DNA of 64,000 bases from Sergeia podlipaevii (GCA_030849805.1 JASANZ010002253.1:50559-114558), one strand, 5' to 3'; positions 51,801 through 61,136 are shown, counted from the stretch's first letter. Made by a program: numbers and translations. The notes: generated from the letters alone by a model not told the origin.

Positions 51801-52503
51801 CCGTCGCTCCAGCACAAGCCACATGAATGGGATCACAGGCAATAAGTGTCACCGCCAACAGCCTTTTGCGATTAGGGCGGAACACAGCCAATTCTTCAAC
51901 AGCGCCAGTCCGCGTGCGCAGCGATCTGTGGATCAAGACTGCCGTACTGGCGGCAGCAGCACGACTGCGGCCGCACAAGTCGCAGCCGCGATGGATGCAG
52001 TTGGTGTGATACCGCTGTACAACCTCCCCCTCTCCGGAGCTCCATCTAACATAGCCACTCCCTACTCCGCCATCTCCGCACCTTCTGCAGTGTCACCAAC
52101 CAGATGTGTTGGAGGAGGGAAGGTTACTAGCGCGAGTGGCTGCGGCGTTGGCAGCATCCGACCATCGAGGCCGGGCTCGGCGCCGCTGCCGCAGTCTCTG
52201 GTGCGAGGGCAGTACCGTGTGATAAACAACTATCACAGCAGCCTTGGCGACTCCCTGCGACGGAGTTTACAGAGTTCTGATGCGTTTGGGTGGGACAAAA
52301 GCACCCCCAGTAGCAGAGCAGACGACGTGACTTCGTTCTTCAGCACGTCACTGTCGACCATCGTGACATCCGCCTCTGCAATGCCTAGCAATGGACGGGA
52401 GTGGCGTCGCAACACGAGCCTTCCTGGAAACTTTCACTCCGCTGTGCTGGCAGGACAGCGGGGTAAAATGCTCTCTTTGAATCACCACATCACTCATCGA
52501 TAA
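48832..52503 (+). CDS. Large serine-rich hypothetical protein (1,223 aa)
   Basis: The ATG at 48832 is 25 nt after a good acceptor (T-rich tract, AG at 48806-48807). The 1,223-residue product is mostly low-complexity: Ser, Thr, Ala and acidic runs, with poly-Ser near the end. Islands with helix potential are RIACLRRVVGHPTIQRFARE (about 145), YHDSLDAILVNLQGTRMQLE (about 200), HYHEVLRRLREEVLEEG (about 310) and RTRLGVKLRFQRFQQERAHV (about 365). Basic clusters such as SRARKRRMLPRPKSAAKGG could be nuclear signals. The C-terminal part is again basic and Pro/Ser-rich (SPRRSSTSHMNG, RPGSAPLPQSL). No known domain or membrane segment is seen. The coding signal, high GC and no stop over 3.6 kb, is clear. 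Function unknown. Confidence 0.82.
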   Translation: MENSVGTPEKSRSPSTSSKVTLYTLKRRASGTTHGSSDSQSNGVARTRADSEGEGNTSACKQLRMWYQTVAQSSGNVENLENLWHYRRRSGSPEILYVLRPSGSSTPNESPSSRSPPPPLSRPPSQSQQRPQQRKGHNSKTSTAAERIACLRRVVGHPTIQRFARERQRKHGLNEDHAHKQSTNENVSNTRGESRRDYHDSLDAILVNLQGTRMQLEQQESAAAAEASRARKRRMLPRPKSAAKGGRQHSQSKKLAIRVLQDCSCCDAVAQKVDGVTMVNNNAAAVAASMPSTDCCAPTGNIKSPGRTPSSHYHEVLRRLREEVLEEGVGGRPVTPEAGAPRLATAHSNTHAGAATAAGRPRTRLGVKLRFQRFQQERAHVEVSSEAAKESNEADVKLNDATSGLPAVGVPLSEYNWIAARNHGAATSPLFAGDHRPMTAVPRSRTAREVRRSSISSSVATTTTEEGGESIFLSSLHMHIQEQYPQGMVSSSPLSSQHTPTTAAAAAAALGRMVASYSWDTDSEYTTHGTRSGPSSYADVDMDVVVIRQPRKGVDRELVGKAGFAPSQMLREDIIMPGSSVKSDQLVKDSRSTTCKAGTGAGLRPGSRARGHVPISRAEDGTSSPSSSLARGANHHSTTWSIVTDASKEEGSDAEEMRAAAAASNAVSNNKDTCDTTTKREHHRAEVVREAMLDILPLPLPLTNTTATTTTPVGRVDTAATANGECAQDSSTSITASTVSESSTINSKSSTEPHQSDVDEHAEDGVATISSLAAHGTAENANGDAPEELQKQTTSDKRYLAPHSSVTFPPSSQPHQSGVVLAVSDEGSNCSDEDEAAAPATHGNGGDDAVRLEVMEKIPVLPTNTTVHSINVIDIYVDSTPFANSQDEHGAEEQQEDKEEQNREGALLEGVSSSSAAPPVSLSQTSLTEATHSSLAPLSVEKKNENSTSSSSSSSSEGVQRRSSNSQYLVLERERMASPALRGPRPPASPRRSSTSHMNGITGNKCHRQQPFAIRAEHSQFFNSASPRAQRSVDQDCRTGGSSTTAAAQVAAAMDAVGVIPLYNLPLSGAPSNIATPYSAISAPSAVSPTRCVGGGKVTSASGCGVGSIRPSRPGSAPLPQSLVRGQYRVINNYHSSLGDSLRRSLQSSDAFGWDKSTPSSRADDVTSFFSTSLSTIVTSASAMPSNGREWRRNTSLPGNFHSAVLAGQRGKMLSLNHHITHR

Positions 52504-52783
52504 AGAGAACTGAGAATTTGGAAATGCATGGAAACATATATTATCAGCTTTTCATCAATGTTTATTGCGTGTTTGTTTGTTTGTTTGTTTGTGTGCGTGT
52601 GTGTGCTTTCAATTATCTGCTTAAATATTAGATATATACAAATTTGTACTTGTACTAGAACTATTTATATGTATAGTCGCCTTTTTTTTTCTTGTTTTTG
52701 TTTTTGTTTTTTGTTTTTTTCGCAGGCACTAGAAGAGAAAAGAAAAAGAGAGATAAAGAGAAAGTAGAAAGGGGTATGCATAC

Positions 52784-52805
52784 ATATATATATATATATA
52801 TATAT
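52784..52805. repeat. (TA)n microsatellite
   Basis: A 22-bp TA run in the flank between the large serine-rich gene and the UBA-domain gene. Confidence 0.9.
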
Positions 52806-53501
52806 TTGTGTGTGATGGGCGTTAACGAAGGGGTGAATCAAATGGTACATCTTGTATTTGTATGCCTCCTTGTCATGCTATTTCTTCTGCTCAGCGCTTT
52901 ATAAATATGAATATTTTTATTGTTGTTTGGAGAATCGAAGAGGAGCCTTCAGTTGAACTTTCTGTGCTGAGTATTTTTTTTTCTTTTGCATGTACGACTT
53001 TGAGTGCATGTCTTGTCTTCTCCTTTTTTCTCTTTCTCTTTTTGTATGGTCATGCCATGGCACTTTCTCTTAAACATACTCTATCTGTCATGCACATGCA
53101 TTTATACATCTTCAATTTTCCTATATATATATATATCCAGTTCCATTTTTCTTTCTCACACTTTAGAAATAAAATACACAATATCCGTGCACCCCCTCCC
53201 CCTCTCTACACACATACACACATAGATGTAAGTATGTTATTTATCTATACACTAAGAAGAACATGGTTTTAACTATAATTGACAGAATGCTTCTCCACCA
53301 TATGTGCGCATGTTTGCAACTGCGAAGCTGCTTCCTTTTCATTACATGCGTGCCAGCTTCTTCTCCGTTCTCTCCCTCTCTTCCTTTTCTATCCACTCAC
53401 AATCTACGTAGCGGCACTACAAAAGCACATTCTTATATTGTTTACCTATTGGGCTATATATAGATGTATTTTTACTACAACAGATTTTGCTCCTGATTAT
53501 C

Positions 53502-53525
53502 TGTTTTTTTTTTCTTTTCTTTTAG
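53502..53525 (+). promoter_or_regulatory. Predicted trans-splice acceptor, UBAC2-like gene
   Basis: An uninterrupted T/C tract ends in TTTTAG (AG 53524-53525), 123 nt before the ATG at 53649. Confidence 0.65.
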
Positions 53526-53648
53526 GGTTCGGTGGGATTCTAGTAGTCTCCCACTTCTTTTCTCTATTCCAATAAAAGAGTGAAGGAGTAGTTAGCAACA
53601 AGAACAAAAAGAATCTTGCGTACCCACACGAGAGGAAAGGCGGAAAGA

Positions 53649-54782
53649 ATGGTGCTCGAGCATGCTCCTGCCACGTGCCTCACTCTCATATTTTCGTCTA
53701 TTTCCACAGTCGTCACACGAGAGAGATACTGTAAAGGTGCCCGCAAAGCGGGTGGTGGTGGTGGCGGCGGTCTGCTGCAGCATCAACAGCAGAAAACTCT
53801 ATGGGGCACAGTACGCCGTCTCCCACTTCACAGTATTCCTTTTGGGCCTCTTGGTTGTTCACTGCATGATATTGTGCTTGCCGCTAGTGTGATTTATCAG
53901 ATGCGCGCGCTTGAGCGACGATGGGGTACCAATACGTTTCTATCGTTTCTTCTGAACTCTGCAGCGTTAGGTGTTCTCGCTGTTTTTCTTCTTGCTACGG
54001 AAAGCAGTACCACCGTGCTACCAGTGGAGACAGTGAGGGTGTTGTCTGCGAGCGGCTCACTCGTTCCACTTGTGGCCCTCGCAACACGCTACACGGTGGA
54101 GGTGCCCTCTCTTTCGTCTTTGTCAATGCGCGTACCTGGCACCAACATCTCACTCACCGAGAAGGCGTTGTTCATTCTTCCCTTGATAAAGCTGGTGCTG
54201 TGGCCTGATGGAGAGATTGTCGCTGGCACACACAAGCGCCGCGCAGTGATGGTGGACGTTGGTCTGTGGGCGAGGCTTTTGCTTGCGGTGGTGGGCATTC
54301 TTTTCGCTATTGCGTCAACGCGCTCTGGGCCGCTTGTGTTGTGGCTACGTGCATTTTCCCAGTACGTGTGCCGGCCAATTACAAACTTTCTGTGTCCGCT
54401 CTTTACCGCGCTCACTGGCCCGACAAACGTGGTGGAGCATGCGGTGCCTAAGCACATGCAGGAACAACAGCAGCAGGGTGGTGACTACATGGGGCGATAC
54501 CAAGAAGCTGGCCCGGTAGTGGGAGACGGTGGCAGGTACGTAGTGGATAGCCTAACTGGGGGCGGTGGCATGCCTGCTAGGGAAGCCTTGAGGCGCCGTC
54601 GCACGCAGCAGCCTCAGCAACAACAAGGTGCTGATGCGCCAGAGGTGAACCCCGCTCTTATTTTACAAGTAGCTGAGCTTGGCCTAGATGTCAGTCGAGA
54701 GGAAATTGTGAACGCTTTGATTGCTACTGGAGGAGACGTCAATGCAGCCGTTCATCTTATCATCGGTGGAGGTCAACACTAA
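53649..54782 (+). CDS. UBAC2-like rhomboid-fold membrane protein with C-terminal UBA domain
   Basis: The ATG at 53649 gives 377 residues; a strong acceptor lies 124 nt upstream (T-rich 53502-53523, AG 53524-53525). After an N-terminal segment there are several hydrophobic helices (about residues 70-240). The motif IYQMRALERRWGTNTFLSFL matches the R-x-LERxxGS-type motif of derlin/UBAC2/Dsc2 rhomboid-like proteins. The C-terminal 40 residues (ILQVAELGLDVSREEIVNAL, then ATGGDVNAAVHLII) are a classical UBA domain that binds ubiquitin. UBAC2-type proteins are ER rhomboid pseudoproteases acting in ER-associated degradation and lipid-droplet protein trafficking. I see no GxSG catalytic serine motif, consistent with a pseudoprotease. 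A Gln-rich linker joins the two parts. The family call is good; the ER location is by homology. Confidence 0.82.
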   Translation: MVLEHAPATCLTLIFSSISTVVTRERYCKGARKAGGGGGGGLLQHQQQKTLWGTVRRLPLHSIPFGPLGCSLHDIVLAASVIYQMRALERRWGTNTFLSFLLNSAALGVLAVFLLATESSTTVLPVETVRVLSASGSLVPLVALATRYTVEVPSLSSLSMRVPGTNISLTEKALFILPLIKLVLWPDGEIVAGTHKRRAVMVDVGLWARLLLAVVGILFAIASTRSGPLVLWLRAFSQYVCRPITNFLCPLFTALTGPTNVVEHAVPKHMQEQQQQGGDYMGRYQEAGPVVGDGGRYVVDSLTGGGGMPAREALRRRRTQQPQQQQGADAPEVNPALILQVAELGLDVSREEIVNALIATGGDVNAAVHLIIGGGQH

Positions 54783-55576
54783 AAGTCGGTAAAGTAGAGT
54801 ACTGCTTCCATCCTATCAACGCGTGGGTGAAATTGGGCTTGTTTCGTTACTATTATTATTATTATTTTGCCTCCGTCAATTATTATTATTTGCTACACGC
54901 TCTGTATTCCACCCCCCTCCCCCCACCACCACCACCACCCCTCTCCCAGCGTAACAGAAAGAGATTGAAAGAGAGAGAGAGATGGGAGGGGGCTAAACAA
55001 GGAGAGAAAAAAAAAAAAAAGCATTATGGTGGGGGAGGGGGACAATTGCTTGTTTTTTTCTGCGCATGGGCTCAACAGCACCAGTGGTAGTAATAGCAGC
55101 AGCATGCATGCATGCACACTCATACAAAATACTTTGCCATATTTGGTCTTTATGGGCGTTTTTCTTCTTATTATGGAGGGCGGCTTCGCTGCACAAGCCT
55201 CTTTGCACATGCATCATTGCATTAGTTGTGGCCACATTTATCTGGATGAGAGGACCCTGCAGTCAACATTTTTTTTTCTTTCCTTTGACTTTCCTCACTT
55301 TTATTTTGTTTGGTATGTATGCGCGTGTGTGTGTATGTACATATGCACGTATTCTACACAAAACACACATTTTTTTTTGTGCATTGAGCGGCTCTGGATA
55401 TAGTGTTGTTTCCCCTTTCGATACACCAAAAAAAAGATATACACTTTGGAGAACTTCACAAGCAGAACTTCTTTTCTTTAGCTACTCTTGTTTTCTGTCG
55501 GGGAAACCGAGAAGGGAGAAGGGAGAGGAGAAGGAAAAAGTAAGTGGAGAGAAGACCTATCACTGTGTGCGCTGGT
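54783..55576 (+). other. Intergenic region, 794 bp
   Basis: It holds ATT repeats, CCCCTCC/CCACCA-rich patches, an AG-rich stretch and an A run. ORFs here run through these simple repeats and are not credible. Confidence 0.65.
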
Positions 55577-57112
55577 ATGAACGAACTCCGTGCAGCAGTA
55601 GAGGCCTTGCTCGCCTTTTATCCTCAGACCATCACGAATCAGTTTATTGACGAATCTTCTGACGAAGATAAGGAAGCGCAGGATGTCACATCCGCCGCAG
55701 CTGCTGCAGCAGCAGCAGGGAGGAGTGTCTCTTCAGTCGCGGCTGGCTCTATAGATAACCATCCTCCACACTCCTTTCCCTCCTCTAGCAGCAATGACAA
55801 GGACGATCACCCGCAAAAGACCGTGCGTACATTATCATCATCTATGGCAGATAGTCGTTCTACAACATCGCGCATGGCAGACACTTCGGAGCTGCTTGTC
55901 ACCTTACTCACCTATGTTCTCTCTATGGGCCTTTCCGAGGAATGCGACCTTTGGGATATTCTCGAAACGTTAGAGTGCATCCCTGCAAAGGTGGCAGCTG
56001 CAGGTGCAGTGGCAAGCGATTCGTCTCCAAATTCATTACCAGCACAGCACGCGTCACGTCGCTGTCACTTTGCCTCGCAGATTGTTTTTGTTATCAAAAC
56101 AACCTTTGGGGACTTCCCAAAATGGGTTCGTACACGTGCGTTGTTGCGTCTGGCGCTCAACCAGGGCTGTCTCAGCGCTGCGCTGGAGCTCCTAGCGCGC
56201 TGGAACGCTCGCGAAATTGCTGCCATGTGTCCTGATCATCCGCCTGTTAACATGCTTCTTCACTATTCATCTGCTGAGCGGCATGGCGACGGCAGTACAG
56301 GTGACCTTTGGAGCGACAGTGAAGGTCCTCTCTTTGAGCAATTTGCGGCCACCATCGCGCCTGTTGGAGGCGTGCCTCTCTGTGCTCTGGAGGCCGGTGA
56401 GCCCAAAGGGTTTTCCGTGGTTCACTTCGATATGAAGTTGTGCGTTCCTGCTCTTGGCGAAACCGCCTCAGTGGTAGAGTGGAGCCCGCGAGAAGGATGC
56501 ACTTTTCATTCACAACTGGCTGCGTTTGTGCATGGCTACACACGAATTGCTCCGTCTGCACTGCAGTCATTTAAAGAGAGCCGACGTTTACTAAAAGTGC
56601 AGCAGCAGCAGCAGCAACGACAGCGTACTACGATTCAGGAACAACCTCGTGCAGTGGTCGTTTATTCGCTTCCGGTGGCGCCATCTATCGTGACGACAGG
56701 GAGCTCGCCTGCGCCGTCGTCTTGTGATGGTGCCTCTTCACATGGAACTGCTCACAGACGGCAGCGCAGGCGTCGCACAACGACTACAGGTGAAAGTTGT
56801 GATGAAAAAAATCGTACATCGATCTCCATAACTTCTTCGGCGGCCTCTCAGCAAGGCTCTTGTGCTCCTGGACGCAAGCATCGTACACGGAGGGGCAGCA
56901 GCGCAGTTCCGTTGAAGCAGCCGCTTGTGTCTGATGCAGTTACGTCCTCCACAACCTTGCCAATTTCTGGCTCACTGAACACGACCGAAGATGCGCTAGA
57001 TGGCATGCTAGACAACCTTGATATGTTTGTTGAGCAGTACTTGCAGTGCGTCATGGTGAGCACATACGAACGAGACACATGGAAAAAAAGAAATGAATGT
57101 GATCTGTGTTGA
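55577..57112 (+). CDS. RUN-domain protein (probable)
   Basis: The ATG at 55577 gives 511 residues; upstream in-frame sequence has only a GTG. Residues about 1-20 and 100-235 together look like a RUN domain: an N-terminal helix (NELRAAVEALLAFYPQTI), LLVTLLTYVLSMGLSEECDLWDILETL, and the hallmark WVRTRALLRLALNQGCLSAALELLARW, corresponding to the WLRLALNEKxLxxYLxxLL helix of the family. RUN domains bind Rab, Rap and Arl GTPases or kinesins and control vesicle and lysosome transport. An acidic Ala/Ser-rich insert (about 22-90) splits the first helix from the rest. After the domain comes a block (LCVPALGETASVVEWSPREG), then a basic Ser/Arg/Gln-rich tail with no coiled coil. The match is by motif and helix order, so moderate confidence. 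Confidence 0.72.
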   Translation: MNELRAAVEALLAFYPQTITNQFIDESSDEDKEAQDVTSAAAAAAAAGRSVSSVAAGSIDNHPPHSFPSSSSNDKDDHPQKTVRTLSSSMADSRSTTSRMADTSELLVTLLTYVLSMGLSEECDLWDILETLECIPAKVAAAGAVASDSSPNSLPAQHASRRCHFASQIVFVIKTTFGDFPKWVRTRALLRLALNQGCLSAALELLARWNAREIAAMCPDHPPVNMLLHYSSAERHGDGSTGDLWSDSEGPLFEQFAATIAPVGGVPLCALEAGEPKGFSVVHFDMKLCVPALGETASVVEWSPREGCTFHSQLAAFVHGYTRIAPSALQSFKESRRLLKVQQQQQQRQRTTIQEQPRAVVVYSLPVAPSIVTTGSSPAPSSCDGASSHGTAHRRQRRRRTTTTGESCDEKNRTSISITSSAASQQGSCAPGRKHRTRRGSSAVPLKQPLVSDAVTSSTTLPISGSLNTTEDALDGMLDNLDMFVEQYLQCVMVSTYERDTWKKRNECDLC

Positions 57113-57708
57113 TTCCCAATGAGTAACCTCAGGTAGGGGGACTTACTAAAGTATAGGCGGCAGGGCGAGTTGAGCAAACATCTGTGTGAGTGTGTGAGTG
57201 TGTGTGTGTGAGAGAGAGAGATGAGGCGATTACAATTTTTGTCTACATGCATCTGTGCTACAACAGGATATTGGGTTGTTGTTTTTCCTGTCTCTCATTT
57301 ATTGTTGTACATTACTATATCAATCAACCCCGCTATTTTATTGGAATTTATCTGCTATAGCACATGCCCATGGCTAGTGTTGCTTCCTTATGGCTTGCGT
57401 GCGTGCGTACATAAGCATATTGCAAAAAGGTAAGTCTCATTTGGCATAAAAAAATCGACTTAGATATCTGTCTATACGCTTCTTTTCACTGCACTATCTT
57501 TTTTTCCTTTTAGTGAATAGCGGCACTCATAGTTATCTGTATATTGTTACGCAAAAGAATAGGTGCGTGTATTTTTTTTTTAAGAGAACAAAATTAGATA
57601 TTGTTAGCAGACGAAGTGTTGGCAAATACTCAGTTTGTCAAAGCAGAAAAAAAAGGTGGATTTACAAAAACACAATAAAACATATATTTATACATAGATT
57701 TTGCTTAC
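57113..57708 (+). other. Intergenic region, 596 bp
   Basis: It contains a short TG/AG repeat near 57190-57220 and a T/C tract ending in AG at 57512-57513, the likely acceptor of GST-fold copy 1. No gene seen. Confidence 0.65.
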
Positions 57709-58746
57709 ATGATGAACTCCATTCTCGAAAAGGCCAAGGGATTCTACAATGCGCACCGCAAGATGTGTATCGCGATAAGCGCCGTCGTGGGTGCAGGTGT
57801 GGCTGCAAAGACTGGCACTCTGCTATACGGCGTCGCTCGCAACAGAGCCATCAACGCCGGTTTCCGCGCGCTCGAAGAGGACATTGTGCACCTCTTCATC
57901 CATCCCCGCTGGTCGCACGGACCCAACTTCTTCCCTCACTGCGTGAAGGTGGAGACGTTCATGCGTCTGGCGAAGATCCCGTACGTGGTGCACTTCACCA
58001 ATGACGTGGGGATGTCACCCAACGGGCGTCTGCCATTTATCGTTCACAACGGCACCGTTCTTGCCGATGGTGAGTTCATCATTCAGTACCTCTGCGAACA
58101 GTTCGATGTCACTATGGACGCAAATCTCACGGATCAGGACCACGCTCGTGGCCTTGTGATCCGCCGCATGGTAGAAACCTCTGTCAACTATGGTTTTAAC
58201 CGCACTACATTCGTGGACTATCCGCGTTACATGGCAGATATGTTTGCCAAGGAGTATGGCTTGGAGCCGTTCTTATCTAGTGTACTTGTGCGTAGCATGC
58301 GCTCTGCCACGATCAACGTCCTCAACGCTGTTGGCTACGGCGATCTCTCTCAGGAACAATATGAAGCGGAGTTTGTTCGTGATTTGCAATCGCTGGAGGC
58401 CTTTCTCGAGAACCGACCCTTCTTGTTTGGTACAAAGCCGAGTACGTACGACTGCTCTGTTTATGCATGGCTGCAGGTAGCAGGCGAGTTCGGCCCCAAT
58501 GGCGACGGTCTTACCTTTTTATTCAACAGTCGGCCTCTCAGTGGGTACATCAAGCGCATGAACGCTCTGGCGTTTCCTGATTACGACCATTTGCAGACAG
58601 CAGAGGAGACGCAGGTGTTTGTGCCTGAAGGTTATGTGTTTCCTGCGCGTTACGCAGGAGGCTCTTCTGTGGCGACAGCAGGTGGCAAAAAGCTGCCAAT
58701 TGAGGACAGAAAGCGAGACGAGCATAGTGCTACTGTTGGCGGTTAG
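57709..58746 (+). CDS. Membrane-anchored GST-fold protein, FAXC/metaxin-like, copy 1
   Basis: This 345-residue protein starts with a short amphipathic segment and one hydrophobic helix (MCIAISAVVGAGVAAKTGTL, residues 19-38). A thioredoxin-like GST N-domain follows: VHLFIHPRWSHGPNFFPHCV, then PYVVHFTNDVGMSPNGRLPFIVHNG with the cis-Pro (RLPF), and DGEFIIQYL. A GST C-terminal helical domain comes next (SLEAFLENRPFLFGTKPSTYDCSVYAWL). This is the failed-axon-connections/metaxin type, GST-fold proteins that lack the glutathione catalytic residue and often sit at the mitochondrial outer membrane. The N-terminal anchor fits a membrane protein facing the cytosol; mitochondrial location is inference. 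A second copy lies 1.1 kb downstream with near-identical 5' coding sequence. This copy has about 30 extra C-terminal residues (SVATAGGKKLPIEDRKRDE). An acceptor candidate is AG at 57512-57513. Confidence 0.88.
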   Translation: MMNSILEKAKGFYNAHRKMCIAISAVVGAGVAAKTGTLLYGVARNRAINAGFRALEEDIVHLFIHPRWSHGPNFFPHCVKVETFMRLAKIPYVVHFTNDVGMSPNGRLPFIVHNGTVLADGEFIIQYLCEQFDVTMDANLTDQDHARGLVIRRMVETSVNYGFNRTTFVDYPRYMADMFAKEYGLEPFLSSVLVRSMRSATINVLNAVGYGDLSQEQYEAEFVRDLQSLEAFLENRPFLFGTKPSTYDCSVYAWLQVAGEFGPNGDGLTFLFNSRPLSGYIKRMNALAFPDYDHLQTAEETQVFVPEGYVFPARYAGGSSVATAGGKKLPIEDRKRDEHSATVGG

Positions 58747-59887
58747 TTACATTATTGTTTTTGCTTTCCAAAAAAAGATAAAAAATATGTGGAAAACTAG
58801 TAGATACTTTATTATTATTATTGCTGTTCTTTTCTAGTAGATCAGTGGGAGAGAAAGGGAAAGTAAAAGATGAAAGCCATTGTTTCAACTGGTAAGTTAC
58901 TGGTTTGCTTGTTACCCTCACTGGTTGCGATGTGCAGAACACGTTTTCTATGTGTATTTATCTACTTTTCTTTGCTTGTGATTTACGTACGTTGGGGGTT
59001 CGCACTTGTTACCATTTTGAGAAAAAGAAGGAGAGAGAGCTGACTACAAATGGTGGACGAAAAAAAAAAGCGACACTTAAACCACCAGTATGCGTGCGCT
59101 TCTCACATTCCCTTCTTCTCTTGTAACCACTGTTCATTGTGGTCCTTGCGCAACAATGGAAAAGCGTTTTTTATTTATTTATTTATTGCGATAAGCGCAC
59201 GCAAAGATGCACATGAGGAAAAAAAAAAGAGAGCACTGGATAGTTTGTTGGTAGAACAGAAGTCTCTACCTTAAAGCTTTTATCTTCCTCCTCCTCCCCT
59301 TCCCACCTCCTCCACTATTATATATAGTTGTCTTTGTTATGAATTTGGTTTTACTACTATTATTATTATTGTTATTAGCAGCGCACTATTATTGTTTCTT
59401 TCTTTCATCGTTTGTCACCTTGCTATTGGCATTGGGGGGCGCCCATTTCCTTTGTTATTATTATTACTATTGGCGGACTGTGGACGCTTTTTTTTTTTTT
59501 TTTTCAGCACCACTAAAAACGAAAAGCGTGATGCACACTATCAATAATGTTTCCCTTTTTTGAACCACCAAAATGCAAAATATATGCTAGAAGAATGATG
59601 GTACCATATTCTTGTACTTATGGTAGCAATATAACAGCTTCCATTTCTCTTTCTTTCTTTTCTCCATGGTCTGGTTGCACGTGTTTGAAACGATGTACTC
59701 GTTTCCTAATGCGCTATCTCCTTTTTAAGCATTTTGTTTTTGTTTTTTGGTAGTATATTGAGAAGGAAACCCGCTTATTTATTCTATTACATTTGATATT
59801 GACACACATATATTATATTTTAAAAAAGGTCATACTTATCAGGGGCATATCGTTTATATATAAATATATAGAACACCTTGGACACAG
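58747..59887 (+). other. Spacer between the tandem GST-fold genes, 1.1 kb
   Basis: AT-rich with ATT repeats and T runs. It shows no similarity to the region upstream of copy 1 that I can see, so the duplicated block is confined to coding sequence. Confidence 0.6.
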
Positions 59888-60823
59888 ATGTCAATGTCCG
59901 CAGTCAACGCTATTCTCGAAAAAGCCAAGGGATTCTACAATGCGCACCGCAAGATGTGTATCGCGATAAGCGCCGTCGTGGGTGCAGGTGTGGCTGCAAA
60001 GACTGGCACTCTGCTATACGGCGTCGCTCGCAACAGAGCCATCAACGCCGGTTTCCGCGCACTCGAAGAGGACATTGTGCACCTCTTCATCCATCCCCGC
60101 TGGTCGCACGGACCCAACTTCTTCCCTCACTGCGTGAGGGTAGAGACGTTCATGCGTCTGGCGAAGATCCCGTACGTGGTGCACTTCACCAATGACGTGG
60201 GGATGTCACCCAACGGGCGTCTGCCATTTATCGTTCACAACGGCACCGTTCTTGCCGATGGTGAGTTCATCATTCAGTACCTCTGCGAACAGTTCGATGT
60301 CACTATCGATGACGACTTTACTAGCAAGGATCATGCTCGTGGCCTCATGATCCGCCGCATGGTAGAAACCTCTGTCAACTATGGTTTTAACCGCACTACA
60401 TTCGTGGATCAGCCTGGCTACATGGCAGATATGTTTGCCAAGGAGTATGGCTTGGAGCCTCTTATGGCAAAGGTCCTTGTGCGTGGCATGCGCTCTGCCA
60501 CGATCAACGTCCTCAACGCTGTTGGCTACGGCGATCTCTCTCAGGAACTTTATGAACAAGAGTTTCTGCGTGACGTGCAGTCTCTGGAAGCATTCTTAAA
60601 AGCATCCCCTTTTCTTTTGGGTGACAAGCCCTCTTCGTACGACTGCTCTGTTTATGCATGGCTGCAAGTATGTGCTGAGATGGGTGGTAACGGTCCAGCT
60701 CTTTCCTTCTTATCTGGCAGTGAGGTAGTGCATAGCTACATCAAGCGCATGAATGCACTTGTTTTTCCTGATATGAACGATCTTCTAACACGTAATGAGA
60801 CGCAGAAGTTTGTTCCAGCGTAG
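59888..60823 (+). CDS. Membrane-anchored GST-fold protein, FAXC/metaxin-like, copy 2
   Basis: The 311-residue paralogue of the gene at 57709 has the same N-terminal hydrophobic anchor, GST-like N-domain with RLPF cis-Pro and helical C-domain (SLEAFLKASPFLLGDKPSSY). It starts with a different leader (MSMSAVNA rather than MMNS). From ATTCTCG at 59912 to 60306 it matches copy 1 with only 4 substitutions in 395 nt. Later it alternates between identical patches and strongly diverged stretches, and it ends about 30 residues earlier, at FVPA. Flanking DNA and UTRs are not alike. This suggests an older duplication with later gene conversion, and two products that differ in the C-terminal, substrate- or partner-facing domain. 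The role is as for copy 1: probable outer-membrane, non-enzymatic GST fold. Confidence 0.88.
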   Translation: MSMSAVNAILEKAKGFYNAHRKMCIAISAVVGAGVAAKTGTLLYGVARNRAINAGFRALEEDIVHLFIHPRWSHGPNFFPHCVRVETFMRLAKIPYVVHFTNDVGMSPNGRLPFIVHNGTVLADGEFIIQYLCEQFDVTIDDDFTSKDHARGLMIRRMVETSVNYGFNRTTFVDQPGYMADMFAKEYGLEPLMAKVLVRGMRSATINVLNAVGYGDLSQELYEQEFLRDVQSLEAFLKASPFLLGDKPSSYDCSVYAWLQVCAEMGGNGPALSFLSGSEVVHSYIKRMNALVFPDMNDLLTRNETQKFVPA

Positions 60824-61136
60824 GAGGAATCACCTATCTTTTTTTATATTTCTCTTTTTGCATGGATTTCCACATTAGCGTTGTGATATTTATTGGGATC
60901 TTTTTCTCTCTCTCTTTTTCCTTTGGTTTGGCGCATAAAATTGTGTACGTGCATGTGTGCGTGTGCGCTTACGTGATGTGTGTGTGTGTGTGTGCACATG
61001 AGAATTGCTCATTGTTTTACTAAGATTTTTTTCTTGCTTGACTTCACCAAAAGAACAGGGAAAAGGATATGAAAGCAACTAAATTTGGTATGCATTGCTG
61101 GTATCCACAGTACTTTGTGTGCCACTTGGAAAATGC

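Larger units (their letters stand above)
52504..53648 (+). other. Intergenic region, 1.1 kb
   Basis: It contains a (GTTT)n run (about 52569-52591), a (TA)n run (52784-52805) and T-rich DNA. No gene seen. Confidence 0.65.

Noticed and set aside
59050..59274. 74-codon ORF between the GST-fold genes
   Set aside because: It has an ATG but runs through A-rich tracts, has no codon bias and no clear acceptor context. Chance is likely.
59878..60195. Second-frame ORFs repeated in both GST-fold genes
   Set aside because: They recur only because the coding DNA is duplicated; the GST-fold frame explains the region.
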